Part shown: one piece after another, positions 6,747 through 13,008 of the stretch
Numbering within the stretch: the stretch's first letter is position 1
How the letters are laid out: each line of letters begins with the position of its first letter
Assembly (NCBI GenBank): GCA_031257655.1
Contig: JAIROF010000029.1
Span: 1-19,420, forward strand
Origin: Prevotellaceae bacterium
Lineage (GTDB): Bacteria > Bacteroidota > Bacteroidia > Bacteroidales > UBA932
Length of the DNA: 19,420 bases
Direction of reading: 5' to 3'
Program-made: the position numbers and the translations under genes
Notes under the pieces: generated by a model
What the model saw: only the letters and a program-made list of their open reading frames with translations
What the model was told of the DNA's origin: nothing
Database searches by the model: none

Positions 6747-8252
6747 CTATGTCACCATGTCATTAGGATTAAAATTAAACAGCTCAAAAATCTTTTTTTG
6801 TATTGGATTCAAATCAGGAATAGCTAAGCGTTTTTCATTTTTCCCGATTTTCAATTCGCACAATTTGACATCATGAATTTCCGCAACAATGTCATTAAAC
6901 GACAGCTGAGAGCCGTTCTTTTCATTAAATGTTTTAAGGAAAGGGTAAATTTTCTTTTCCATTGCGTGGATGACAGCATACGCAAAGATGCATACCTGTA
7001 CATGCCCCCGCGCTTGCGCTTCGTTGCAGTGATAAACCGGGCGTGCGCAGATGTTGTCACTCTTCAAATCTCGAAAAGCGTGCTCAACGTGCTGAAGATT
7101 TTTATACTGTGCGCGCACCATTGCGGCCGTCAGCGTTTCGGAATTTACGTTCGTGCAAACAACATATTTTCTGAACAGGCTTTCCGTATGCTCGAACGCT
7201 TCCTGGTTGAAGGTAATCTTAAAGTTGTCATTGTCAATCGCAGCAATGGAATAGTATGAAGCCATTTTACAGGTGTCGAGCGTTTTATAAACTCTTTTTT
7301 TATAGCTGTCGATATCTTTGAGGCTAAAGGATGTTTTCAGCTTTTTATTTTCTGAGGCGCCCTTTTGAAGATTCTGCTCATTCTCCATATTCTTAAACTT
7401 GCGATTTTTCCATGACGCTTCTATGAGCTTCAGCAGCTCATCGGCATGGTCTTTTTTGTGCTGATGGCAGCGCTTCCCGGAGGCCTCCAGCGCCGCGTTG
7501 ACGGAGAGAACGTAGCGCTTGCTGCCTTCGCTCACCTCTGCCAAATCCTTGCTGAAAAGGCTTAGCTGGATGACATTTCTTTTGAGCAGGTCATCGATGT
7601 CCGAACGGGTTAGGCCGGTGATGAAATTTATATCGGATGCTTTTAAATTTTCATCATTTTCAAGATGATACATGATTTTCATGCCGCGATCGCCCACAAA
7701 AATAAGCTCTTTGATGCCGAACTTGTTTTTCAGCGCTAAAACCTGCTCGCCCACCGTGGCGGTATCTGCCGTATTTCCTTCAAAAACGGTGGCTTTCAAC
7801 GGAAAGCCGGTCTCGTCGCAGATTAAGCCGATGCACAGCTGTTTTTTGCCGGCTTTCTTGTCCCTGTTGTACCCAAAGGAGGACAGCACGTTCTGCGTAC
7901 CCTCAAAGTAGGTGCTGGTTATATCGTACAGGTACATGCGGCTGGAGGTATGGTGGCAGCGAAACCACTTGCTGTCTATTGATGGCTGATAGTAAGGGAT
8001 GGAGCCTAATACGCGGTAGATATCCGCCACCTTCAGCGAGGTCGTATCCACGCCCGCTATGGCGGCGATATGGGGTTCCCTTTTGAGCCAGCTAAATATG
8101 CTTAACTTGCTGCCTCCGGTGGCTATTTTTCCCAGGATCATTGCCTTTACGATGCCGACGTTGCAGGCGGGAAGGGTGCGGGAAAGCAGCTCGTCTATGC
8201 GTAAATCCTGCATTATCCTGCTCAAAAAGAATGGATCGCATAGTCCATGCAC
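6747..8252 (-). CDS. IS1634-type transposase, main frame (catalytic part)
   Basis: 501 residues from a GTG at 8252, though the frame is open further upstream and this is probably not a true independent start. DDE catalytic residues are visible: Asp110 in LYDITSTYFEG, Asp188 in FVGDRGM and Glu390 in HVEHAFRDLKSD. In addition, CDETGFPLKATVFEGNTADT and ICARPVYHCNEAQARGH are typical of the IS1634 branch. It would cut and join DNA at the terminal repeats at 6646 and 8637. The usual N-terminal part (a MYI... beta-rich start) lies in another frame at 8222-8485, so one frameshift splits the protein. I cannot tell whether this is inactivation, a sequencing error or programmed frameshifting; no classic slippery heptamer such as A-AAA-AAG is present in the overlap. 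Codon and base use are AT-richer than in neighbouring genes. Confidence 0.85.
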   Translation of the reverse strand: MHGLCDPFFLSRIMQDLRIDELLSRTLPACNVGIVKAMILGKIATGGSKLSIFSWLKREPHIAAIAGVDTTSLKVADIYRVLGSIPYYQPSIDSKWFRCHHTSSRMYLYDITSTYFEGTQNVLSSFGYNRDKKAGKKQLCIGLICDETGFPLKATVFEGNTADTATVGEQVLALKNKFGIKELIFVGDRGMKIMYHLENDENLKASDINFITGLTRSDIDDLLKRNVIQLSLFSKDLAEVSEGSKRYVLSVNAALEASGKRCHQHKKDHADELLKLIEASWKNRKFKNMENEQNLQKGASENKKLKTSFSLKDIDSYKKRVYKTLDTCKMASYYSIAAIDNDNFKITFNQEAFEHTESLFRKYVVCTNVNSETLTAAMVRAQYKNLQHVEHAFRDLKSDNICARPVYHCNEAQARGHVQVCIFAYAVIHAMEKKIYPFLKTFNEKNGSQLSFNDIVAEIHDVKLCELKIGKNEKRLAIPDLNPIQKKIFELFNFNPNDMVT

Positions 8253-8485
8253 CGGCTTACTCCGATAGCTTTCGGGGATACGGTTTTGTCCGCTGCCCGC
8301 GCGGGCTTCGAGGCGGCTTGCCCCCTCAGCAAATCCTGTATTCCCTGTATCAGCTCTTCGGGTAAATGGGAAAGATTTGCTTCCACTTTTGTCTTGATTT
8401 TACCCCCTTCGCGGTACTTGGAGCACAGCAGGGTTGCCCTGTATTCCTTTCCTCTTATGCGAGTAACATTGCGTTGTATGTACAT
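8222..8485 (-). CDS. IS1634-type transposase, N-terminal fragment in another frame
   Basis: 87 residues from the ATG at 8485. MYIQRNVTRIRGKEYRATLL then SKYREGGKIKTKVEANLSHL matches the N-terminal beta-rich segment that normally begins this transposase type ('YREGGKVRQ...NLS-LPEE'). It ends at a TGA at 8222-8224 and overlaps the main frame by 31 bases; moving by -1 in the direction of transcription somewhere around 8250-8330 joins the two. The two frames together, about 580 residues, make a normal-length transposase. Confidence 0.75.
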   Translation of the reverse strand: MYIQRNVTRIRGKEYRATLLCSKYREGGKIKTKVEANLSHLPEELIQGIQDLLRGQAASKPARAADKTVSPKAIGVSRCMDYAIHSF

Positions 8486-8611
8486 AGCAGCTATTTTATT
8501 GCCTACAAAGATACAGCTTATATTTCTAATTTAAAAGTGATAATATGTTTATTTATCATAATATTAGTTGCTACAAATTTGGCTATTTTTGACCTTATCT
8601 GCTGTGTAGCT

Positions 8612-8637
8612 GAATTATCCCGTAGCAAAATCCGTTA
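8612..8637 (-). repeat. Right terminal inverted repeat of the IS
   Basis: On the minus strand this reads AACGGATTTTGCTACGGGAT then AATTCA. It matches the left-end unit at 6679 (AACGGATTTTGATACGG-CAATTCG) with one mismatch in the first 17 bases, then a short gap and AATTC again. Confidence 0.7.
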
Positions 8638-8656
8638 TAAATGCTTATATTCACGG

Positions 8657-8679
8657 CTGCCGAATTGCAAATTCGGCAG
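8657..8679. other. Perfect 10-base-pair hairpin
   Basis: The arms CTGCCGAATT (8657-8666) and AATTCGGCAG (8670-8679) are exact reverse complements around the 3-base loop GCA. It sits 20 bases outside the right IS end and 8 bases before the GC heptamer array. No T run follows on either strand, so an intrinsic terminator is not supported. Confidence 0.75.
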
Positions 8680-8686
8680 GACGGAG

Positions 8687-8826
8687 CCCCGCGCCCCGCG
8701 CCCCGCGCCCCGCGCCCCGCGCCCCGCGCCCCGCGCCCCGCGCTTCGCGCTTCGCGCCCCGCGCCCTGCGCCCTGCGCCCCGCGCTTCGCGCCATTAACC
8801 ATTAACCGTTAACCATTAACCATTAA
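8687..8826. repeat. Composite heptamer array: 15 x CCCCGCG-like then 5 x CCATTAA
   Basis: Twenty consecutive 7-base units. Fifteen are GC-rich (8687-8791): mostly CCCCGCG with variants CTTCGCG (3) and CCCTGCG (2). At 8792 the unit switches to CCATTAA (8792-8826, with one CCGTTAA) without any break in the 7-base register. The array ends 10 bases before the stop codon of the nucleoside kinase gene on the other strand. Long Arg/Ala/Pro-rich open frames across it are artefacts of the repeat. Confidence 0.92.
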
Positions 8827-8836
8827 AAAAAGGGGA

Positions 8837-10510
8837 TTACCGGTACAAGAAGCTGCTTCCGCCAATAAACTCGCGGATGATGGAGGTAGGCGGGATTTTT
8901 TGCTCATCTTCGGGGCTGATGAACTCAAAGTAGCTAAGGAACTTGAGGAGGCGGCAGGCCTCTGCGTAGACCGTATCGTTGGGGAGCACCCTGTACAGCA
9001 TGGGCTCTGCGTACTTGCGGAGCACGTTGATTTCGTAGAGCAGCGAAGAGTTGAACATGATATCCGCATTTTCCTGAAAGGGGAAAATATTTTTGTCCTC
9101 CCCCCGCCGCACGCTTGCCCAGCGGTGGAGCGTTGCCTGCGCGCTGTTGCCTCGAAAGAACGCATCGCGCACAAGCCTTCTCAGCAGCCGGTTGTCGGTT
9201 GTGGAGATGCGGTTATTTTCGTCGAGGTTGATAAACGTGAGCGCGGAGGCGTAGATGCGGAGCTTGTTGCGGGGGTTTATGGCTTCGGTGAGCTTAGGGT
9301 TGAGCGCGTGGATGCCCTCCACGATGAGGATATCTTTTTCGCCCAGCTCCATGCAGGCGCCGTTGTAGGAGCGCGTGCCGCTGCCGAAGTCGAACTTGGG
9401 CAGCTGCACGCGCTTGCCGCGCAGCAGCGCGTCGAGGTGGTCGTTGAAGAGGTCGAGGTCAACCGCGTTGATGCTCTCGAAGTCGTGCTCGCCGTTTTCG
9501 TCGAGCGGCGTTTGGTCGCGGTTTACGAAGTAGTTGTCCATTTCGAGCACCTTGGGCGCAAATCCCGCCACCTTTAGCTGTATGGACAGGCGCTTGGAGG
9601 TGGTTGTTTTTCCGCTCGACGATGGCCCGGCTATCAGCACGAGCCTCACGTTGGGGCTGAGCGATGCGATGCGGTCGGCCGTTTGCGCGTACTTTTTTTC
9701 GTGCAGCGCCTCCGACACCTTAATCAGCTCATCGCCGCCGTTGCGCTGCACCAGCTCGTTGATTTGCCCCACAGCGCCCGCCTGCAGGATGTCCACCCAG
9801 AGCTTGTGCTCCTGAAAGACGTCGAACATTTTGCGCTGTATGGTAACCTTTTCCAGCGCCTCCGCGTTGCCTGCCTTCGGGAACATCAGGAGCATGCCGT
9901 TGTAGTACGGGGTAAGCCCAAAGCTGCTCAAGGCGCCTGTAGCGGGCACCAGCGGCCCGTAGAAGTGGTCGGCGTAGCCGTCGAGGTAGTAAACCGACGT
10001 GTAGAGCTTGCCGCGCGTTTGCTGTAGCCGCGCTTTTTCCACGTATCCCTGCCGCCGAAAGACGTCTATAGCCTCCTTTGTCGGCACTTTGGTTTTTTCA
10101 AAGGGCAGGTTTGCCGCCACCAGCTCGCGCATGCGCCGGGCGATAGCGCCCACCATTGGCGCGCTAAGGCCGCCCACGCCGTTCAGCTCGCAGTAGAAGC
10201 CGTTGGAGACGGAGTGCTCTACGCTAAGGCTGTACGCAGGAAAGGTATCCTTAACCGCCTTTTGCAGCAGAAACGCGAGCGAGCGCTGGTAGCACCGCCG
10301 TCCGTCGGGGTGGGCGTAGCCGATAAAGCGGACGGTTTGCGGATTCGACGCCTCGTACCACAGCTCCTTGAGCTGGTTGTTGGCCAGCGCCGCAAGAATG
10401 GCAGACTCCAGCCGGATGTTTTGGTCTTCCGCAATTTGCAGCAGCGATGTACCCGGCTCGTAGGCCTTTGTAACACCGTTGTTTTCGCAGTATATATTCA
10501 CGAGCTTCAT
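8837..10510 (-). CDS. Nucleoside (uridine-type) kinase with N-terminal TGS/ThrRS-like domains
   Basis: 557 residues from the ATG at 10510; the frame also opens at a TTG two codons earlier. An N-terminal TGS-like ubiquitin fold covers about 1-60 (MKLVNIYCENN...YEPGTSLLQIA). A region resembling the second additional domain of threonyl-tRNA synthetase covers about 60-230, including the HSVSNGFYCE motif where ThrRS has a His/Cys-rich site. The kinase domain spans about 285-490: Walker A GPSSSGKTT at 295-303, EMDNYFVNRDQTPLDENGEHDFESINAVD, and LIVEGIHALNP. This architecture is a known bacterial family annotated as nucleoside or uridine kinase; the substrate cannot be read from the sequence. It would phosphorylate a nucleoside for pyrimidine salvage in the cytoplasm. 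It lies downstream of ribE on the same strand, separated by a heptamer array. Confidence 0.88.
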   Translation of the reverse strand: MKLVNIYCENNGVTKAYEPGTSLLQIAEDQNIRLESAILAALANNQLKELWYEASNPQTVRFIGYAHPDGRRCYQRSLAFLLQKAVKDTFPAYSLSVEHSVSNGFYCELNGVGGLSAPMVGAIARRMRELVAANLPFEKTKVPTKEAIDVFRRQGYVEKARLQQTRGKLYTSVYYLDGYADHFYGPLVPATGALSSFGLTPYYNGMLLMFPKAGNAEALEKVTIQRKMFDVFQEHKLWVDILQAGAVGQINELVQRNGGDELIKVSEALHEKKYAQTADRIASLSPNVRLVLIAGPSSSGKTTTSKRLSIQLKVAGFAPKVLEMDNYFVNRDQTPLDENGEHDFESINAVDLDLFNDHLDALLRGKRVQLPKFDFGSGTRSYNGACMELGEKDILIVEGIHALNPKLTEAINPRNKLRIYASALTFINLDENNRISTTDNRLLRRLVRDAFFRGNSAQATLHRWASVRRGEDKNIFPFQENADIMFNSSLLYEINVLRKYAEPMLYRVLPNDTVYAEACRLLKFLSYFEFISPEDEQKIPPTSIIREFIGGSSFLYR

Positions 10511-10530
10511 TTTCAACGCTTACTTTTTAC

Positions 10531-10643
10531 AGCTTATAGCTTACAACTTACAACTTAATAACTTACAACTTACAACTTACAACTTGATAACTTATAACTT
10601 ATAGCTTACCACTTAATAACTTACCCCTTACCCCTTACCCCTT
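10531..10643. repeat. Degenerate heptamer array, RRCTTAY changing to CCCTTAC
   Basis: About 16 units fill the gap between ribE and the nucleoside kinase gene. They start as AGCTTAT/AGCTTAC/AACTTAC, include several 8-base variants (AACTTAAT, AACTTGAT, AGCTTACC), and end with CCCTTAC repeats at about 10623-10640. The last units run into ribE: on the minus strand GGGGTAA repeats contain the ribE stop codon TAA at 10635-10637. Confidence 0.85.
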
Positions 10644-11234
10644 TTCCAGATACAGCTTAGCCAGCTTAGCGATATACTTTCCCACCACGTCAAACTCCAA
10701 GTTCACCACCGAGCCCTGCTTTATGGCGTGAAAGTTGGTGTGCTCGTAGGTGTAGGGGATGATGGCCACCTGAAATTCGCCGTGCTGCGAGTTGACCACC
10801 GTAAGGCTCACGCCGTTCACGGCGATGGAGCCTTTTTCCACCGTAATATTTCCGGCGGCGGGGTCGTAGGCGAAGGTGAAGTACCAGCTGCCGTTGGCCT
10901 CCCTCACTTCGCGGCACACCGCCGTTTGGTCAACGTGCCCCTGCACGAGGTGTCCGTCGAGCAGGCTGTCGATTTTCATGCTGCGCTCCACGTTCACCTC
11001 GTCGCCTGCGGCGAGCAGGCCAAGGTTGGACTTTTGCAGCGTTTCCAGGATGGCGGTCACGGTGTACGCTTGGCTGTTGCAGCGCACTACCGTGAGGCAC
11101 ACCCCGTTGTGGGCAACGCTCTGGTCAACCTTCAGCGCCGAGGCAAAGGGGCATGCGAGCGTGATGTGCAAGTTTTCTTTTTCGCGCTCCAGCGCCGCTA
11201 CCCTTGCCGTAGCTTCTACAATTCCTGAAAACAT
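10635..11234 (-). CDS. ribE: Riboflavin synthase, alpha subunit
   Basis: 199 residues, the usual length of about 200. It converts two molecules of 6,7-dimethyl-8-ribityllumazine into riboflavin plus the pyrimidine precursor, the last step of vitamin B2 synthesis. It begins MFSGIVEATARV, the standard start. The two lumazine-binding barrels are internal repeats, about 1-97 and 98-190: NGVCLTVV (43-50) pairs with NGVSLTVV (140-147), and GHLVQGHVDQT opens the second barrel. The C-terminus VVGKYIAKLAKLYLEKG is the trimerisation helix region. The final Gly codon and stop are part of the heptamer array that follows, and the ATG lies within a few bases of another array (11238-11270). No FMN riboswitch was recognised upstream. 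It could share a transcript with the nucleoside kinase gene. Confidence 0.96.
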   Translation of the reverse strand: MFSGIVEATARVAALEREKENLHITLACPFASALKVDQSVAHNGVCLTVVRCNSQAYTVTAILETLQKSNLGLLAAGDEVNVERSMKIDSLLDGHLVQGHVDQTAVCREVREANGSWYFTFAYDPAAGNITVEKGSIAVNGVSLTVVNSQHGEFQVAIIPYTYEHTNFHAIKQGSVVNLEFDVVGKYIAKLAKLYLEKG

Positions 11235-11237
11235 TTT

Positions 11238-11271
11238 TTGAAAGTTGAAAGTTGAAAGTTGAAAGTTGAAT
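11238..11271. repeat. Heptamer array, TTGAAAG x5
   Basis: Four perfect TTGAAAG units plus a partial fifth. On the minus strand, which is the ribE sense, the unit is CTTTCAA, the same word as CAACTTT in the array at the right window edge. The array ends within about 3 bases of the ribE ATG (11232-11234) and so forms its 5' leader. Confidence 0.88.
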
Positions 11272-11337
11272 TAGCGCAAAGCGCTCAAAAAATCGCTGAG
11301 CGATGCTCCGCATGGCCAAAAATTACGAATTATTTTT

Positions 11338-11433
11338 TAGCGCACAGATTACGCAGATTTTTATTGATTTGCGCAGATTTTAGCCTTTTCTTTATCTGCG
11401 TAAATCATAAAAATCTGCGTAGTCTGTGCGCTA
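11338..11433. repeat. Long inverted repeat, about 41-base arms
   Basis: The left arm 11338-11379 begins TAGCGCACAGATTACGCAGA. The right arm 11393-11433 ends AATCTGCGTAGTCTGTGCGC then TA. After reverse complementing, the arms agree except for three mismatches and one single-base gap; the loop is about 13 bases. Each arm is itself a partial repeat of AATCTGCG words. A solo arm with about 80 percent identity lies at 1713-1753. It sits in the 352-base gap between rodA and ribE, otherwise filled by heptamer arrays and a small GC hairpin; no gene was found in this gap. Confidence 0.85.
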
Positions 11434-11476
11434 TTTTTACACAAAACTATGCCGAACGCAGTATAATTTCTAAATT

Positions 11477-11495
11477 GGGCGGGCCAACCCCGCCC
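11477..11495. other. GC-rich 7-base-pair hairpin
   Basis: GGGCGGG (11477-11483) and CCCGCCC (11489-11495) pair perfectly around CCAAC. It lies about 90 bases downstream of the rodA stop on the minus strand. It is not followed by a T run in that direction, so it may be a REP-like element rather than a terminator. Confidence 0.5.
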
Positions 11496-11533
11496 CTACG
11501 CGCCAATTCCTGCTCCTCCCGCGCGCCTCGCGC

Positions 11534-11589
11534 CAATTCCTAATTCTTAATTCCTAATTCCTAATTCCTAATTCCTAATTCCCAATTCA
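11534..11589. repeat. Heptamer array, TAATTCC x8
   Basis: Eight units: CAATTCC, TAATTCT, five TAATTCC, and CAATTCA. The last unit contains the rodA stop codon (TGA on the minus strand, 11587-11589). The unit is the same as at 1776-1810, 9.7 kb away beside an unrelated gene. Confidence 0.9.
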
Positions 11590-13008
11590 CTCGTACTTTG
11601 CTACGTCGAACTTGAGCAGGACAAACAGGAGGATGGTGAACGCCCAGAGCGACGACCCTCCGTAGCTGATAAAGGGTAGGGGGATGCCCACTACGGGGGC
11701 GATGCCGATAGTCATGCCGATGTTTACGGCGATGTGGAAGAACAGGATGGCGGCAACGCCGTAGCCGTAGAACTTGGCAAAGGCGCTTTTTTGGCGTTCG
11801 GCTATGTTGAGGATTCGCACCAGCAGGAGCAGGTACAGGCCTACCACCACCGTAGCGCCCCAGAAGCCCCACTCTTCGCCCACGGTGCAGAATATGAAGT
11901 CGGTGCTTTGCTCCGGCACAAAGTTCCCCTTTGTTTGCATGCCGCCTAAGAACCCTTTACCGGTCAGCCCCCCGGAGCCGATAGCGATTTTGGACTGGTG
12001 AACGTTGTATCCCCAGCCTTTGACGTCGGATTCTATGCCCAGCATGTCGTTTATTCTGCGGCGCTGGTGCTCCTTTAGCACGTTGTCGAACACGTAGTCC
12101 ACCGAGTAGGTAATGCTGACGGAGGCGACGAAAAATCCGATGATGAAGAAGATGTGCTTCAGCCTGTGCCACCACGCGTATATGGCGGCTACGGGCAGCA
12201 TCACCGCGTGCGCCAGGATGAGCGATTCAAAGAGCGGAATGCGGATGTCCAGCGGCCTCAGCCCAAAGTAGAGCGCCAGCGTTACGGCGGCCACCAGCGC
12301 CATGTTGATGAAGCCCGCCTTGTGCTGCCGGCTGATGGCCATGAAGACGCCGGTGCACAGCAGGCTGATAAAAATGGTGATGGCAACCTGCTCCACCAGC
12401 AGCGACAGGATGAACAGGAGGATGAGGAACAGGCACGATAGTAAAATCCACGTTTTGAGGCCTGCTCTGTAGAGGACGATGATGAGCGAGGTAAACACGA
12501 GCGCCGAGCCGGTATCGTGCTGCAGGAGCGTGAGGGCAAACGGCGCAAGGATAATGGCGATAGCCCGCGTAGCGCCTCCAAAATTTTGTATGCGGAAGCC
12601 ATGTGCGCTCACGATCTTGGCCAGCATCAGCGCAGCCGCAACCTTCATAAACTCTACCGGCTGAATGCTCACCACCCCCAGCGAAAGCCACGACTTGGAG
12701 CCGTTGATTTCCTGCCCGAATACGAGCGTGGCAACGCCGAGCAGCAGCATAGCGATGTACAGGGCGCCGCAAAAGAAGCGGTAGAACTGGCTTTCTATGA
12801 TCATCACCAGTATGGCGATCACGCAGGCCATCCCCACCCACAGCGCCTGAAGCCGGCTCTGGTTGTGCGCATCAAAAAAGCGGGGGTACTCTTCGTTAAA
12901 CCCCGACGTGTATATGCACAGCAGGCCAATCGCCATGAGCGTCAGCCATATCAGGATTACCCCCCAGTCTGCTTTGAGCAGCAGCTTATTGTTTCGACGG
13001 TACGCCAT
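11587..13008 (-). CDS. rodA: Rod-shape peptidoglycan polymerase RodA (SEDS family)
   Basis: 473 residues, highly hydrophobic with about ten membrane segments. RodA polymerises lipid II glycan strands in the elongasome together with a class B PBP, here the gene immediately upstream. SEDS signatures visible: INGSKSWLSLGVVSIQPVEF (101-120), HQSKIAIGSGGLTGKGFLGG (337-356), EQSTDFIFCTVGEEWGFWG (366-384) and GIPLPFISYGGSSLWA (441-456). The start ATG (13006-13008) lies inside the end of mrdA, overlapping it by 23 bases, which suggests translational coupling. It is the last gene of the cluster; its stop codon sits in a heptamer array. It could be confused with FtsW, but the position next to mrdA and mreBCD favours RodA. 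Confidence 0.96.
   Translation of the reverse strand: MAYRRNNKLLLKADWGVILIWLTLMAIGLLCIYTSGFNEEYPRFFDAHNQSRLQALWVGMACVIAILVMIIESQFYRFFCGALYIAMLLLGVATLVFGQEINGSKSWLSLGVVSIQPVEFMKVAAALMLAKIVSAHGFRIQNFGGATRAIAIILAPFALTLLQHDTGSALVFTSLIIVLYRAGLKTWILLSCLFLILLFILSLLVEQVAITIFISLLCTGVFMAISRQHKAGFINMALVAAVTLALYFGLRPLDIRIPLFESLILAHAVMLPVAAIYAWWHRLKHIFFIIGFFVASVSITYSVDYVFDNVLKEHQRRRINDMLGIESDVKGWGYNVHQSKIAIGSGGLTGKGFLGGMQTKGNFVPEQSTDFIFCTVGEEWGFWGATVVVGLYLLLLVRILNIAERQKSAFAKFYGYGVAAILFFHIAVNIGMTIGIAPVVGIPLPFISYGGSSLWAFTILLFVLLKFDVAKYE

Larger units (their letters stand above)
6646..8637 (-). mobile_element. IS1634-like insertion sequence
   Basis: The element is about 1.96-1.99 kb, depending on which of the two left-end copies is the true border. 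Left terminus: AACGGATTTTGATACGG at 6646 or 6679. Right terminus: 8621-8637 read on the minus strand is AACGGATTTTGCTACGG, one mismatch in 17. The interior carries only the split transposase (8485 down to 6747) on the minus strand. Both flanks and the interior are more AT-rich than the housekeeping genes around it. I could not identify a clean target-site duplication. The element abuts the truncated transposase at 6195-6644 but does not restore it on the other side, so insertion was accompanied by, or followed, loss of sequence. Confidence 0.65.

Noticed and set aside
6718..8522. Alternative IS borders using TAAGTTGTAT-like inverted words
   Set aside because: The words at 6719 and 8521 match less well than the 17-base pair at 6646/6679 and 8637, and lie inside those ends.
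8366..8812. Plus-strand frame ending in an Arg-Ala-Pro repeat, and its minus-strand Ala-Gly-Arg counterpart (8595-8795)
   Set aside because: Both arise from translating the GC heptamer array, and the plus frame also crosses the IS end. A 21-base translation cycle of a 7-base repeat gives such peptides automatically.
8792..8826. Resemblance of GGTTAAT and GGGGTAA heptamers (minus strand) to telomeric repeats
   Set aside because: Internal in a bacterial chromosome, next to ordinary genes and mixed with unrelated heptamers; only period and G content are shared.
11235..11340. FMN riboswitch upstream of ribE
   Set aside because: The leader is a heptamer array followed by short palindromes; none of the conserved RFN-element blocks was recognised.
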